DNA of 51,478 bases from an uncultured Pseudomonadota bacterium (GCA_903831455.1 CAIKXV010000143.1:1-51478); one strand, 5' to 3'. Shown: positions 30,501 to 39,524, counted from the stretch's first letter. Made by a program: numbers and translations. The notes: generated from the letters alone by a model not told the origin.

Positions 30501-30658
30501 CCCGGCAGCGTCGCGGTGACGATGATGGTCGGCAGATCGATGTCCGGGAAGTTCTGGATCTTCATGCCCATGAAGCCGGCGATGCCGGCGATCGAGAGCA
30601 GGAAGAACAGCATGATCGCCGGGATCGGGTTGCGGATCGACCATGCCGAGACGTTCAT
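27578..30658 (-). CDS. RND family efflux pump permease (HAE1/AcrB type)
   Basis: 1026 residues from ATG 30658 (MNVSAWSIRNPIPAIML). Twelve membrane helices with two large periplasmic loops. The proton-relay Asp pair in helix 4 is seen in LVVGVLVDDAIVEIENI, which places it in the HAE1 drug-efflux group rather than the metal group. The frame remains open into the adaptor gene upstream, but the family start is clear. It works with the adaptor and outer-membrane factor encoded just upstream, 14 bases and further. Substrate unknown. Confidence 0.94.
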   Translation of the reverse strand: MNVSAWSIRNPIPAIMLFFLLSIAGIAGFMGMKIQNFPDIDLPTIIVTATLPGAGPGQLETEVARKIENSIATVQGVKHIYTRLQEGTATITVEFRLEKPVQEALDETRDAVARIRADLPADLRDPAIAKLNIAGLPILTYTVSSSRMDEEALSWFVDDEATRALLAVRGVGGVSRVGGVTREVTVELDPARLMALGATAAEVSRALRQVQRELSGGRLDLGGGEQSVRTLATVRSAEELAAIEIALRDGRRVRLSDLARVTDAHAERRSAALLDGRPVVGFEVTRGRGESEVAVAEGVRSRIARLQAEHPDVTVTEVFNFVDMVEEGYRGSLWLLAEGALLAVIVVLFFLRDIRATVVAAVALPMSVIPTFLGMWGLGFSINTVTLLSLSLVVGVLVDDAIVEIENITRHLRMGKPPRQASLDAADEIGLAVIATTFTLVAVFLPTAFMSGVAGKFFKQFGWTAALAVFASLVVARMLTPMMAAALMRADTRPHREGRFTAAYLRLMQACLRNRLATSVAAGAFFAGSLALIPLLPTGFIPPDDLSQTQVTLELPPGTRFEDTLAAAERARELVSGSAHVRTVYTTVGGGTAGGDPFMPPASAEVRRATLNINLTPRGERRGISKQAIEADLRERMTLLPGARVSVGLGGSGEKYVLVLAGEDGDTLLAAAREVESQLRTIPGLGGITSSASLVRPELVVRPDFPRAADAGIDSTTIADTLRIATLGDYDQSLPKLNLAQRQVPVVVRLPEAFRSDLSAVAQLTLPGRSGPTRLDSIAGLSMESGPAQVNRYDRLRNVNITLELNSVPLGDVVAAVDRLPALASLPPGVTRATVGDAEVMGELFASFALAMLTGVLCIYVVLVLLFRDFFQPMTILAALPLSIGGAFVALLAAGSSFSMPSLIGLIMLMGVTTKNSILLVDYVIIARRDLGLGRTEAIVDACRKRARPIVMTTLAMGAGMLPIALGIGVDPSFRSPMAIAVLGGLVTGTLLSLLVIPVVYTLVDDLTRLPGRLLSRRHPRPTPSA

Positions 30659-30672
30659 CGCGGGGTCCGCCT

Positions 30673-31845
30673 TCAGCGAGTGGCCGGTGCCAGGCGCACG
30701 CGGTCGCCGTCGGACAGGAACGCCACGCCCGATCGCACGACCACCACGCCCTCGGCGAGTCCGGACACCACCTCGACTCGCCCCGCATCGCGGCGTCCGG
30801 TCTCGATGCGCACCTGGGCAACCCTGCCGTCCGCTTCGACCCGGAACGCATAGCTCAGGCCCTCGCGCAGCAGCACCGCCGACTGCGGCAGCGTGAGTGC
30901 GCCGACCGTGCCCAGGTCGAGTTCGCCGCGAACGAACATGCCCGCGCGCAGCGCGGGCGCCGCCGACGCCGGCAGGTCGACGTGGGCGATCGCGTTGCGG
31001 CTGGCGGCGTCCACGGTGGGCGCGATCCGCCGGATGCGGCCTTCGATGACCGCACCCGAGGGGGCCTGGACCTGCACGACCTGGCCGGCGCGCAGTCGAT
31101 GCAACGAGGCGGAGGGCACCTCGGCGCGCCACTCGAGGCGAGCCCGGCGGATCATGCGAAACAGTTCGGCACCGGGTTGCGCGACCGCGCCCAGCGTGGC
31201 GTTGCGAGCGGAGATGACCCCGGCATCGGGCGCGATCACCTGCGCGTGGCGAAGCCTGACCTCCTGGGCGCGCACCTGGGCGCGGGCAGCCTCGACGCGG
31301 GCCTGGGCGGTCATCTCGGCCGTGAGCAGCTGTCCGACCTGCTGCGCCGACAGCGCCCCGCTGGCCTGCACCTGGCGCGCGCGCTCGGCATTGACCCGGG
31401 CTTCGGCCAGGGCCGCCTCCGCCTCCGCGAGCGAGGCCCGGGCGAGCGCGAGTTCCGCCTCGACCGTGTCGGTGGCGAAGCGGGCCAGCAAGGCCCCCGC
31501 GGCCACCTGGTCGCCGACCTCGGCGTGGATCTCGGCGAGGCGCAACCCGGCGATCTCGGCCCCGATCACGGCCTCCTGCCAGGGCGCCACGTTACCCGAG
31601 AGCGTGATCCGCTCGCGCAGGCTGGCCCGCTCGGCGACGACCGTCTCCACGGTGAGCGCCGGGCGCGCGCCCTTGCGCGCCTCGGCCGGCGGCTCGCCGC
31701 CATGGACCGGCGCGATCGAGGCGCACGCCAGCGCGATGGCCACCGACCCTGCGACCAGCCCGCGAATGCCGCGCGCGCGCGGACCGGTGTGCCGGGCCGG
31801 CCGCAGGCGATACCCGGGTCGCTCGGATGGGGGAACGGGATTCAC
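30673..31845 (-). CDS. RND efflux periplasmic adaptor subunit (MFP)
   Basis: 390 residues. A basic N-terminus and a hydrophobic stretch (GLVAGSVAIALACASIAP) form the signal or anchor. The lipoyl-like halves are seen as RITLSGNVAPWQEAVIGAEI and RLRHAQVIAPDAGVISARNA, with an alpha-hairpin of Ala/Glu/Arg-rich coiled coil between (residues ~115-195). The beta-barrel and membrane-proximal parts follow. It bridges the inner-membrane pump and the outer-membrane channel. It overlaps the upstream OMF gene by four bases (ATGA at 31842-31845). Confidence 0.93.
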   Translation of the reverse strand: MNPVPPSERPGYRLRPARHTGPRARGIRGLVAGSVAIALACASIAPVHGGEPPAEARKGARPALTVETVVAERASLRERITLSGNVAPWQEAVIGAEIAGLRLAEIHAEVGDQVAAGALLARFATDTVEAELALARASLAEAEAALAEARVNAERARQVQASGALSAQQVGQLLTAEMTAQARVEAARAQVRAQEVRLRHAQVIAPDAGVISARNATLGAVAQPGAELFRMIRRARLEWRAEVPSASLHRLRAGQVVQVQAPSGAVIEGRIRRIAPTVDAASRNAIAHVDLPASAAPALRAGMFVRGELDLGTVGALTLPQSAVLLREGLSYAFRVEADGRVAQVRIETGRRDAGRVEVVSGLAEGVVVVRSGVAFLSDGDRVRLAPATR

Positions 31846-33275
31846 CGGGTAACCTCCGTGGAAGCAGCCAGACCCTCGGGCAGGCCGGGGCCCCCGATCG
31901 CGCGATAGAGCGCGATCCAGGCGGCCACCTGTTCGTGGCGCAGGTCGGCCAGTGCGGCATCGGCCTGCAGTGCGCTGCGTCGGGCGTCCTCGAGCTCGAT
32001 CAGGCTCGCGAAGCCGGCCCGATGACGTGCCCGCGCGCCCTCAAGCGCGTCGTTGTATCCACGCGAAGCGGCGAGGGCATGCGGCTCGCGTCGCGCGGCT
32101 GTGGCGATGCGCAGCAGGGCTTCCTCGACCTCCTTCACGGCCACGCGCGCCCGCTCGCGCCATGCAGCCTGCGCAGCCGACCAGTCGGCGACCGCCGACT
32201 CGACGCCGGCGCGGCGACGACCGCCATCGAACAGCGGTAGCGTGAGCGAGGGCCCGAGCGACCAGGAGGTGGCCGACAGGCTGATGCCGCCGGCTTCCAC
32301 CCGCACCGGGCCGATGTTGCCGGCCAGGGACAGCTGGGGCAGGCGCGCCGCCTCGGCCACGCCGATGCGCGCACGGGCGGCCGCCTGTTCGAGTTCGAGC
32401 GCGGCGAGATCGGGGCGTCGGGCCAGCACCTCGGCAGGTAGCGACTGGGGAGCGAAGCGGCGGGGCAGAGGGAGCCGGGCGGTGCGCTCGGACAGTTGCG
32501 CGCGCAGCGCGGGGACGCCGATGGCCGTGAGCGCGGCCAGCGCCTGCACCTGCGCCTCGCAGGCCGCACGCTGCTGCTCGAGCCGGCTCGCGGCATCGGA
32601 TGCGCTGGCCACGGCCAGCGCGACGGTGGCCTCCGCTTGCAGGCCGGCGGCACCGCCGGCGCGCACCAGGCGGGCGGTCTCGCGCCGGGATTCGGCATCG
32701 GCGGCGATCAGCCCGGACTGGACCTCGCAGTGGCGCAGCGTCGTGTAGGCCGCAGCGGTCTCGCCGGCCACCGCGAGTCGGGCCTCGGCGAGGCGTGCGT
32801 GGCGCGCGAGTGCGCCGGCTGCGGCGGCTTCGCGGGCACGCGCGGCGCCGCCGAAGAGATCGAGTTCCCATGTCGCCTGGGCCTGCGCCTGGTACAGGTT
32901 GCGCAGGACGAGGGGGCCGCCGAAGGTGACCGCGCCGCGGTTGGCGGCGGCCGTGGCGTCGAGCGAGGGCAGCGCACGTGCCTGCGCCGCGGTGAGTTCG
33001 GCGCGCGCCTGCGCGATCCGTGCCTGGGCCTGGGCGATCGACGCGCTGGCGTGCGTCGCGCTCGACACGAGTTCGGCCACGAGGGGATCGTCGAACGCGA
33101 CCCACCATCCGCCGGCGAGCGGCGCGGCCTGCGGCACGCGGTCGGCCGTCCATCCGGCGGGCAGCGAGGGTTCCGGCGCCATCGCGGCCGAGTCCGGTCC
33201 GGGCAGGGGTCGCAGCGCGCAGCCGGAGGCGAGCGCGACGATGGCGAGCGCCGGGATGATCCCCCCGCGTTTCAC
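31842..33275 (-). CDS. RND efflux outer-membrane factor lipoprotein (NodT/OprM family)
   Basis: 477 residues from GTG 33275, which has GGAGG five bases upstream; an earlier ATG in the same frame lies inside tetR and is not credible. The signal peptide ends in the lipobox LASGC (Cys19), so it is a lipoprotein. Two OEP repeats (about 60-260 and 270-465) with helical barrel segments such as SIAQAQARIAQARAELTAAQ build the trimeric channel-tunnel. The GTGA start overlaps the tetR stop, so the operon is translationally coupled: tetR-OMF-MFP-RND. Confidence 0.92.
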   Translation of the reverse strand: MKRGGIIPALAIVALASGCALRPLPGPDSAAMAPEPSLPAGWTADRVPQAAPLAGGWWVAFDDPLVAELVSSATHASASIAQAQARIAQARAELTAAQARALPSLDATAAANRGAVTFGGPLVLRNLYQAQAQATWELDLFGGAARAREAAAAGALARHARLAEARLAVAGETAAAYTTLRHCEVQSGLIAADAESRRETARLVRAGGAAGLQAEATVALAVASASDAASRLEQQRAACEAQVQALAALTAIGVPALRAQLSERTARLPLPRRFAPQSLPAEVLARRPDLAALELEQAAARARIGVAEAARLPQLSLAGNIGPVRVEAGGISLSATSWSLGPSLTLPLFDGGRRRAGVESAVADWSAAQAAWRERARVAVKEVEEALLRIATAARREPHALAASRGYNDALEGARARHRAGFASLIELEDARRSALQADAALADLRHEQVAAWIALYRAIGGPGLPEGLAASTEVTR

Positions 33276-33973
33276 CTTTGCCTCCGCTGCTTGCCGACTC
33301 CGCGGCGACGACGCTCGGCCTCGATCATCGCGCAGGCATGGCGGGCGAGGTCGCGTGCCAGTGCGTCGATCGCCGCGGGGTCGGCAAGCAGCCGGGGCGC
33401 GAGGTCGCTCACGCGGTCCTGCGCGACGTAGAAGTGCACGGCCAGCCCGAGCACGGCGAAGGCGAGCACCTGCAGGCCGGCATCGGGCCTGCGCTGTCCG
33501 AACTCGCGCGCGAGCCTCGCCAGCAGCGCGGTGTACTCCGGTCGCATGGCGCCGTCGACGATCGCCGAGCCGACGGTGGTCGGTTCGACGATCTCGCGGA
33601 AATGCAGTCGTACCACGCGCCGCGCGGTCTGCCCGAGCTTGAGCGGCGCGAGGAACTCGGCCATGAAGGCCGCGAGCGCGCGGTCGAGCGGAAGATCGGG
33701 AAGCGTGCAGCCCTGGGCCGGCGTGCTGAACTCGCACAGCGGCTCGACGAGCGTGGCGCGGTACAACCCGGCCTTGTCGCCGAAGTAGTAGCCGATGGCC
33801 GAGACGTTCACGCCCGCGGCCGCCGCGATCGCCCGGATGCCCGTGCGGTTGTAGCCCTGTGCGGAGAACAGGCGCAGCGCGGTGTCAAGCACGCGCTGCC
33901 GGGCGGGGGCCGAGGTGTCGGGCGCGGCGGCGCGGCGGCGCGGCACTCGTGGACCCTGACGGGCGGCAGGCAT
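33272..33973 (-). CDS. TetR family regulator with CerR-type (DUF1956) C-terminal domain
   Basis: 233 residues. The DNA-binding helix-turn-helix is at about 25-72 (RVLDTALRLFSAQGYNRTGI to GYYFGDKAGLY). The C-terminal part (FMAEFLAPLKLGQTARRVVR, LHFREIVEPTTVG) matches the CerR/YbiH type often found leading an efflux operon. It is the first gene of the operon and probably represses it by binding the palindrome just upstream, being released by a pump substrate. Start ATG 33973. Confidence 0.92.
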   Translation of the reverse strand: MPAARQGPRVPRRRAAAPDTSAPARQRVLDTALRLFSAQGYNRTGIRAIAAAAGVNVSAIGYYFGDKAGLYRATLVEPLCEFSTPAQGCTLPDLPLDRALAAFMAEFLAPLKLGQTARRVVRLHFREIVEPTTVGSAIVDGAMRPEYTALLARLAREFGQRRPDAGLQVLAFAVLGLAVHFYVAQDRVSDLAPRLLADPAAIDALARDLARHACAMIEAERRRRGVGKQRRQR

Positions 33974-34005
33974 GGACGGGCGTTCGGGCGGTGGCGGGGA
34001 ATCGG

Positions 34006-34034
34006 AGGCTAACGCGCCACTCGAGTCGTGTCAA
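34006..34034 (-). promoter_or_regulatory. Promoter of the tetR-efflux operon
   Basis: On the minus strand a consensus -35 TTGACA (34034-34029), a 17-base spacer and TAGCCT (34011-34006) lie about 33 bases before the tetR ATG. The -35 hexamer overlaps the end of the palindromic operator, a typical layout for repression. Confidence 0.65.
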
Positions 34035-34046
34035 ACGAACGTTTGA
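34031..34046. promoter_or_regulatory. Perfect 16-bp palindromic operator
   Basis: TCAAACGAACGTTTGA has two exact half-sites TCAAACG and CGTTTGA separated by AA. It lies 58 bases upstream of tetR and overlaps the -35 box. Outer bases GTGTCAA and TTGACAC extend the symmetry imperfectly. TetR-family operators are often palindromes of this size, so autoregulation by the adjacent TetR is the simple reading. Confidence 0.75.
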
Positions 34047-34103
34047 TTGACACACTGCGCGAGAGGGTGCCGGGGGAGCACCCCCGATCCGGTCCGGCGT
34101 CCC

Positions 34104-34862
34104 TCAGAACCGGCGCAGCAGCGTCATCCGGTCGCCGTCGCGCTGCATCTCGACGCGATTGAGGAAGCTCATGCCCAGCAGGATGATCGGAAGGTTGTCG
34201 CCCTCGTGCACCGCGGCCTCGATCCCGTGCAAGGTGATGTCGCCTACCCGCACCTGTGCCAGCGTCACCTTCCATCCGCGCACCAGGCCGTTCGCGGTGG
34301 AGGTCTGCGTCGGCGTGCCGGACAGGTAGTTCACGCCCAGGCGTCGCGCCATGCCCGCGGAGAGCGTGATCAGCGTGGCGCCGGTGTCGACCAGCATGCG
34401 CACGCTCGCGCCGTTGATCTCGCCGCTTGCCCAGAAGTGGCCCTGCCGGTCGCCCTGGAGGATGGCCTGCTGCCGTCCGCCGGTGGGCCTCTGCGTCGCG
34501 ATGGCCTGGCCCAGCGGCAGGCTCTGGCGTCGGCCACCCGCCTCCACGACCGCTTCGCGGCCGTCCGCGGCGACCAGGCGCACGCCCTCGGGCGAGACCT
34601 GTCCGACCCTGAGCGTGCGTGGTGGCGAGCCGTCGATGACGAGGATCGCGCCCTCCGGGAAGAACCCGACGACGTCGATTCGCGGCTGCGCGTTCGCGTA
34701 CGGGGCCGGAAGCACGAGCGCGGCGACCGCGCCGAGCGCGGCCCACCCGAGCACCCGCCGGAGCGGCGCGCGCGACTGCGGCGACGGGCATCCGGGGCGA
34801 GCCGGTTCGACCGGGTCCAGGCCCGGGCGCCCGGGTTGCGGACGACAGGCGGCGCGGGGCAT
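34104..34862 (-). CDS. Retropepsin-like aspartic protease (clan AA), membrane-anchored or secreted
   Basis: About 252 residues from ATG 34862; ATG 34886 would add eight residues. A hydrophobic stretch (VLGWAALGAVAALVLPAPYA) at ~35-54 is a signal peptide or anchor. A middle domain (IDGSPPRTLRVGQVSPEGVR) binds or regulates. The C-terminal half is a single-lobe aspartic protease of the TIGR02281 type: catalytic MLVDTGATLITLS, flap region around TSTANGLVRGWKV, and LGMSFLNRVEMQRDGDRMTL at the end. It acts as a dimer in relatives; substrates unknown. Divergent from the amidotransferase gene. Confidence 0.87.
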   Translation of the reverse strand: MPRAACRPQPGRPGLDPVEPARPGCPSPQSRAPLRRVLGWAALGAVAALVLPAPYANAQPRIDVVGFFPEGAILVIDGSPPRTLRVGQVSPEGVRLVAADGREAVVEAGGRRQSLPLGQAIATQRPTGGRQQAILQGDRQGHFWASGEINGASVRMLVDTGATLITLSAGMARRLGVNYLSGTPTQTSTANGLVRGWKVTLAQVRVGDITLHGIEAAVHEGDNLPIILLGMSFLNRVEMQRDGDRMTLLRRF

Positions 34863-34940
34863 GGTCGGTGGTCGGGGTCTTAACATGGGCGTGTCGGTGC
34901 AGCGGGCCGGGTCGGGCGGATGCGCCACGCGGGAGACTCC

Positions 34941-35750
34941 ATGGAGCCGGTACTGATCGTCCGCCACGCGAGGACCGAAGGACCCGGTCATCTTGCCACG
35001 TTCCTCGATCGGCACGGCATCGAGCGAAGACAGATCGCGCTGGATCGCGGCGAGCGGCTGCCGGTCGACGCCGCCGGCCTGACCGGGTTGGCCCTGATGG
35101 GCGGGCCGATGAGCGCCAACGACCCGCTGCCGTGGGTGCAGCCGGTGCTCGCGCTCATCCGCGATGCGGTCGCGCGCGGCGTTCCCGTGCTCGGCCACTG
35201 CCTCGGCGGGCAACTGCTCGCCCGCGCGCTGGGCGGCCGCGTGGGTCCGAATCCGGTCCGCGAGATCGGCTGGGGGCGCGTCGACCTCGAGCCCGACCCG
35301 CTCGCGCGCGAATGGTTCGGCGAGCGCGATCATTTCCTCGGTTTCCACTGGCATGGCGAGACCTTCACGCTGCCCCCGGGCGCGGTGCCGCTCGCGCGCA
35401 GCCGCTGGTGCGAGCGGCAGGCCTTCGCCATCGGGCCGCACCTCGGACTGCAGTGCCACATCGAGATGACGGCGCGGATGGTCCGCGTCTGGACGCGAGG
35501 GGGCGCCCGCGAACTGCGCGAGCATGCCGGGGACTCGGTGCAGGCGGCGCCGGCCTTGCTGCACGACCTGGAGGCGCGGGTCGGCGGACTCAACCGACTC
35601 GCCGATCGAGTCTACGAGCGATGGCTGGCGGGCGTCCCGCCGTCGATGCCGCGCGGTGCCGGCCCGGCGGCCGATGAAACCCCGGGGGCGCGGGCCGCGG
35701 CGAGGGCGCGGCGTACTCAGTCGCGGAAGTTGTCGAACTGCACCGGGTAG
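34941..35750 (+). CDS. Class I glutamine amidotransferase (GMP-synthase-like)
   Basis: 269 residues from ATG 34941, preceded by GGGAGA. The catalytic Cys is in [17 protein letters not shown], and the His/Glu pair is in LQCHIEMT, so the triad is complete. Such stand-alone domains resemble the glutaminase half of GuaA but often act on unknown substrates. The last ~30 residues are Ala/Arg-rich and overlap the end of the convergent yajQ by 34 bases, so the true conserved domain ends near GVPPSMP. No synthetase partner is adjacent. Confidence 0.88.
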   Translation: MEPVLIVRHARTEGPGHLATFLDRHGIERRQIALDRGERLPVDAAGLTGLALMGGPMSANDPLPWVQPVLALIRDAVARGVPVLGHCLGGQLLARALGGRVGPNPVREIGWGRVDLEPDPLAREWFGERDHFLGFHWHGETFTLPPGAVPLARSRWCERQAFAIGPHLGLQCHIEMTARMVRVWTRGGARELREHAGDSVQAAPALLHDLEARVGGLNRLADRVYERWLAGVPPSMPRGAGPAADETPGARAAARARRTQSRKLSNCTG

Positions 35751-36208
35751 TCGGTGACGGATTTGCGCACCAGCGCGATGGCCTCCTGCAGCGTGTCCTT
35801 CTTCGCGCCCGACACGCGCACGCTGTCGCCCTGGATGCTGCCCTGGACCTTGAGCTTGCTGTCCTTGAGCATGCGCACGATCTGCTTCGCGCGATCGGTC
35901 TCGATGCCGCTGCGCACCTTGACCACCTGCTTCACCTTGTTGCCGCTGACCTTCTCGGTGTCCCCGTGCTCGAGGCAGCGGATGTCGATGCCGCGCTTGG
36001 TGAGCTTGCCCACCAGCACGTCGTTCACCTGGCCGGCCTTGAAGTCGTCGTCGGCGTGGAGCGTGAGCGTGCTGTCCTTCTCGTTCCATTCGACCCGCGA
36101 GTCCGACCCCTTGAAGTCGAAGCGGTTGCCGATCTCCTTGTTGGCCTGGTCGACCGCGTTGTGGACTTCCACCTTGTTGATTTCGGAGACGATGTCGAAC
36201 GAGGGCAT
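35717..36208 (-). CDS. yajQ: YajQ family cyclic-di-GMP-binding protein
   Basis: 163 residues from ATG 36208 ([20 protein letters not shown]). The whole-length match includes [20 protein letters not shown] and [20 protein letters not shown]. Two ferredoxin-like domains are expected. In Xanthomonas a YajQ protein binds c-di-GMP and acts with a transcription factor; in other species it binds nucleotides. Here it stands between dinB and the amidotransferase, with its 3' end overlapping the latter. Confidence 0.94.
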   Translation of the reverse strand: MPSFDIVSEINKVEVHNAVDQANKEIGNRFDFKGSDSRVEWNEKDSTLTLHADDDFKAGQVNDVLVGKLTKRGIDIRCLEHGDTEKVSGNKVKQVVKVRSGIETDRAKQIVRMLKDSKLKVQGSIQGDSVRVSGAKKDTLQEAIALVRKSVTDYPVQFDNFRD

Positions 36209-36306
36209 GGCGGGATCCCGCGGCAGGAAACGATGGACGGATTGTAGCCGTTCGCCGCGGGCGGGCTGACCGCCCGGGCCGTGGCCGGCGCCGCGCGCGG
36301 GCGCGG

Positions 36307-37533
36307 TCAGTCGAACAGCCGTCCGTTCGCCGGCGCGGCGGTGTCCGGGCCGTGCTCGCCTGCCCCCGGGACCAGCGAACTCGCCCTCACGCCGAGCAGC
36401 CTCACCCGGCGCTCGAGCGGCACGCGCCGCAGGCAGGCGCCCGCCGCGCGGCGGATGGCGGCTGCGTCCGCGGTGGGCTCGGCGAGCGTCAGGTCGCGGG
36501 TGAGCTGGCTGAAATCCTCGTAGCGCAGCTTGATCCCGATGGTGCGCGCGCGCACCTCCTTGCGCGCGAGATCCTCGGCGAGTCGCCGGCACAGCTCGGT
36601 GAACCGGGCGGCCAGCTCCGCGCGATCGGCGCGCGCGTGCAGGTCGCGCTCGAAGGTGGTCTCGCGTGAAACCGATCGCGGGTCGCGCGTGGTGACGACC
36701 GGCCGCTCGTCGCGACCGTGTGCGGCGGCGAGCATCCACTGCGCCATCGAGCGGCCGAAGCGCGCGGCCAGCGGGGCCGGATCGGCGTGGGCGAGTTGCG
36801 CCACCGTGCGTATCCCGAGTTCGCCCAGCCGGTCCGCCGCGCGCGGACCGATCCCGTTGATCAGGCGCGCGGGCAGCGGCCAGATGAGCGTGGGCACGTC
36901 CCGCGCGGTGACAACGGAGATCCCTGCCGGCTTGCGCAGGTCGGAGGCGATCTTCGCCAGCAGCTTGTTGGGCGCGACGCCCAGCGAGCATGTCAGGCCC
37001 GTCGCCGCGAGCACCGCCTGCTGCAAGCGCAGGGCGAGCGCCGCCGCCCGGCCCCAGGGGTCGTCGCCGAGGACGTGGTCGGTGAACTCGATGTAGATCT
37101 CGTCGATGCCCCTGTCCTCGACGTGGGGTGCGATCGCGAGCACGGCTTCCTTGAATCGACGCGACAGTTCGCGGTAGCGGTCGAAGTCCGCGGGCAGCAG
37201 CAGCGCGTCCGGGGCCAGCCGGGAGGCCCTCGCCAGTCCCATGCCCGAATGCACGCCGAGGGCGCGCGCCTCGTAGCTGGCCGTGGTCACCACGCCTCGT
37301 CCGGAGTAGCTGCGCAGCCGGGGCACGCGCGAGGGATCGACATCCTCGGGGATCGTCGCCCCGGAGACGGCCCGGCGGCCACCCACGACCAGCGGGAGGC
37401 CTCGCAACTGCGGGCGGCGCAGCAGTTCCGCCGACGCGTAGAACGCGTCCATGTCGAGGTGGGCGACGACGCGGGTTGCGGCCTCGTGCGCCTCCGCGGG
37501 CGGTGGCACGCCTGCGTCCGAAGGGCGGCTCAC
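36307..37533 (-). CDS. dinB: DNA polymerase IV (Y family)
   Basis: 408 residues from GTG 37533, which overlaps the stop of the upstream EamA gene (GTGA). The polymerase motifs are [30 protein letters not shown] and [11 protein letters not shown], the last carrying the catalytic acidic residues. Between VVGG and [11 protein letters not shown] there is an extra ~25-residue segment ([20 protein letters not shown]) that is characteristic of betaproteobacterial DinB. The little-finger domain follows from ~residue 250. No beta-clamp motif of the standard C-terminal form is obvious apart from NGRLFD at the end. Confidence 0.94.
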   Translation of the reverse strand: MSRPSDAGVPPPAEAHEAATRVVAHLDMDAFYASAELLRRPQLRGLPLVVGGRRAVSGATIPEDVDPSRVPRLRSYSGRGVVTTASYEARALGVHSGMGLARASRLAPDALLLPADFDRYRELSRRFKEAVLAIAPHVEDRGIDEIYIEFTDHVLGDDPWGRAAALALRLQQAVLAATGLTCSLGVAPNKLLAKIASDLRKPAGISVVTARDVPTLIWPLPARLINGIGPRAADRLGELGIRTVAQLAHADPAPLAARFGRSMAQWMLAAAHGRDERPVVTTRDPRSVSRETTFERDLHARADRAELAARFTELCRRLAEDLARKEVRARTIGIKLRYEDFSQLTRDLTLAEPTADAAAIRRAAGACLRRVPLERRVRLLGVRASSLVPGAGEHGPDTAAPANGRLFD

Positions 37534-38405
37534 GCCCGCGAGCGGTCGGGCAGCAGCCAGGGCGCGGCGAGGATCAGCAGGCCACCGGCGATGTCCTGTG
37601 GCTTGAGTTCCGCCGCCCCCGCGAGCCATGAGGACGCGCCGGCGACGAGGACCTCGCTCAGCATCACGACGGCCGTGACGTTGGCGGGCAGTCGTGCGGC
37701 GCCGTACTGCAGGCCCATGTTGGCGGCGAGGAACAGCGCGGCCCACAGCGCGAGCGTCGCGAGCCCGTGGGGCCCGGGCGATTCCGGCCACCCGCTCGCG
37801 CCGGCGAACGCCAGCATCGCGGCGACGCCGGCGCCGAGCAGCACGCCCCCTGCCAGCATCGCGAGGGTACGCGCGGAGTCGTCGGTGTGGGCGAACCGGC
37901 GCAGCAGCACGTTGTTGAGCGCGAAGGCCACGCCACCGGCGATCGCGAGCAGCTCCGGCAGGTTGCGCGGGAGCGGCCAGCCCATGCCCGGCTCGTGGAG
38001 GACCAGCGCGGCGCCGGCCAGCCCCACCGCGATGCGCACGCAGGCGCGCGCGGTGATGGGCTCGCCCAGCATCGCGCGCGCGAGCAGCAGCGCCCACACC
38101 GGCATCAGGTAGAACAGCAGGACGACCCGGACGACGTCGCCGAGCGCCACCGCGGTGTTGAAGGTCGCGTTGGTGAGGCCCGAGGCGAGCGCGAGCCACG
38201 CGAGTACGGGCGTGGCCAGCAGGGCACGCACCGACCCGGGCCGCGCCAGGCCGAGTGCGAGGCTCGCGATCGCGTAGATCGCCGCGGTCGCCCACAGCGG
38301 GTGCATCCCTGCCTCGGCCAGGCCGCGAAAGGGCATCCATGAAAGCCCCCACACGGTGGCGTTGAGCAGCAGCCCGAGTGCGGCGAGTCCGACGGCGGTT
38401 CCCAT
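37530..38405 (-). CDS. DMT/EamA family transporter
   Basis: 291 residues with ten hydrophobic helices in two EamA halves (~5-135, ~150-285). Typical stretches are [37 protein letters not shown] and [17 protein letters not shown]. It is not closely similar by eye to the other EamA protein at 19390. Substrate unknown. It is translationally coupled to dinB, a pairing without evident functional logic. Confidence 0.9.
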   Translation of the reverse strand: MGTAVGLAALGLLLNATVWGLSWMPFRGLAEAGMHPLWATAAIYAIASLALGLARPGSVRALLATPVLAWLALASGLTNATFNTAVALGDVVRVVLLFYLMPVWALLLARAMLGEPITARACVRIAVGLAGAALVLHEPGMGWPLPRNLPELLAIAGGVAFALNNVLLRRFAHTDDSARTLAMLAGGVLLGAGVAAMLAFAGASGWPESPGPHGLATLALWAALFLAANMGLQYGAARLPANVTAVVMLSEVLVAGASSWLAGAAELKPQDIAGGLLILAAPWLLPDRSRA

Positions 38406-38471
38406 TCCCCGAGGGTACCCTGCCCGCCGCGCGGACCGGCGCGCGCGGCTTGCGTCGCGCGGGTCTCGCGC

Positions 38472-38477
38472 CTACAT
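38472..38477 (+). promoter_or_regulatory. Probable -10 box of the AEC transporter gene
   Basis: TACATT lies about 75 bases before the ATG at 38553, in the 147-base divergent gap after the EamA gene. -35 weak. Confidence 0.3.
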
Positions 38478-38552
38478 TCGCCAGCCCATGCCCCAGACCC
38501 CCGGACGACTGCCTGCGACCCGGCGCGCACCGCGCCGGCGGTCGCCCCCGCG

Positions 38553-39524
38553 ATGAGCGAACTGGCCCGGATCGGCGGCCTCGCCGTCGAGGTGATGCTG
38601 CCGCTGTCACTGCTGGTGGCGGCGGGCGGTTTGTGGCGGCGCTGGTTTCCGGACACCCAGGTCGAGGCGTTGCGCAACCATCTTTCCCGCCTGGTCATGT
38701 ACCTGTTCTACCCGGCGATCCTGTGCTCGGTGGCGATGGTCACCCCGCTCGATCGGGAACTGCTCGCGGTGCCGCTGGTCACCGCCCTGGCGGCCGCCGT
38801 CGGCGGCGTGATCGCGTGGGCCCTGTTCTATCGCACGCGGTTCGGTTCGCGCCTGCCCCGACGTACCCGGGCGGTGCTGGTGATCGGCGCGATGTTCGGC
38901 AACACGTTCAACGTGGGCGTGCCACTGCTGCTGTTCCTGCAGGGCGAGTCCTCGCTCCGCTACGCGGTGTTCAACGACATGCTGATGGTGATGCCGCTGG
39001 TGTGGAGCGTGGGTGTCTGGATCGCGCTGCGCCTCGGGCGCGAGGGGCCGTCGGGCGAAGCCGCAGGGCGCCTGGGCGTGCTGTCGGTGATGCTGGCGAT
39101 GCCGCCGGTCTGGGCGTTCGTGATCGGCGTCGGCCTGCAACAGGCCGGTCTGGCATGGCCGCCGCTGGTCAACGCCGCGCGGCTGATCGGGCAGCCGACC
39201 ATTCCGGTGATGCTGTTCGTGCTCGGGCTGACCATTCCGTGGCATGCACTGGTCCCGCGCCGGGAGTTCCTCGCAGCGACCGCGATCAAGCTGCTGGTGG
39301 TGCCGATCGCCGCGTGGTTGCTGGGCCCGCTGCTGCTGCCGGTGCCGGGAATGGCCGCGGAGTCCGCGGTCGTGCTCGCCGCCGTCCCGGTCATGCTGAC
39401 CCTGCTGATGCTGTGCGACCGGTTCGACCTGGACGCCCCGGGCGCCGCGTTGCTGATCGGCTGGAGCACCATCGCGTTCTGGCTGACGCTGCCGCTGCTG
39501 CTCGCCGCGGGCGTCGTGCGCTGA
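38553..39524 (+). CDS. AEC family (auxin-efflux-carrier-type) transporter
   Basis: 323 residues with about ten membrane helices. The N-terminal half has LSRLVMYLFYPAILCSVAMV and GAMFGNTFNVGVPLLLFL; the second half has IGQPTIPVMLFVLGLTIPW and the closing SAVVLAAVPVMLTLLMLCDR. AEC proteins move small carboxylates such as malate in characterised bacterial cases. It precedes the dehydrogenase-like trio in the same direction with a 66-base gap, so a transport role for the trio's substrate is possible. Confidence 0.9.
   Translation: MSELARIGGLAVEVMLPLSLLVAAGGLWRRWFPDTQVEALRNHLSRLVMYLFYPAILCSVAMVTPLDRELLAVPLVTALAAAVGGVIAWALFYRTRFGSRLPRRTRAVLVIGAMFGNTFNVGVPLLLFLQGESSLRYAVFNDMLMVMPLVWSVGVWIALRLGREGPSGEAAGRLGVLSVMLAMPPVWAFVIGVGLQQAGLAWPPLVNAARLIGQPTIPVMLFVLGLTIPWHALVPRREFLAATAIKLLVVPIAAWLLGPLLLPVPGMAAESAVVLAAVPVMLTLLMLCDRFDLDAPGAALLIGWSTIAFWLTLPLLLAAGVVR

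Noticed and set aside
34920..34941. ATG 34920 as the amidotransferase start
   Set aside because: The seven extra residues contain the ribosome-binding GGGAGA of the ATG at 34941, which is the better start.
36307..36330. Frameshift or truncation at the end of dinB
   Set aside because: The C-terminus ends in NGRLFD, a short tail that may serve as a clamp-binding motif; total length is normal for the betaproteobacterial form.
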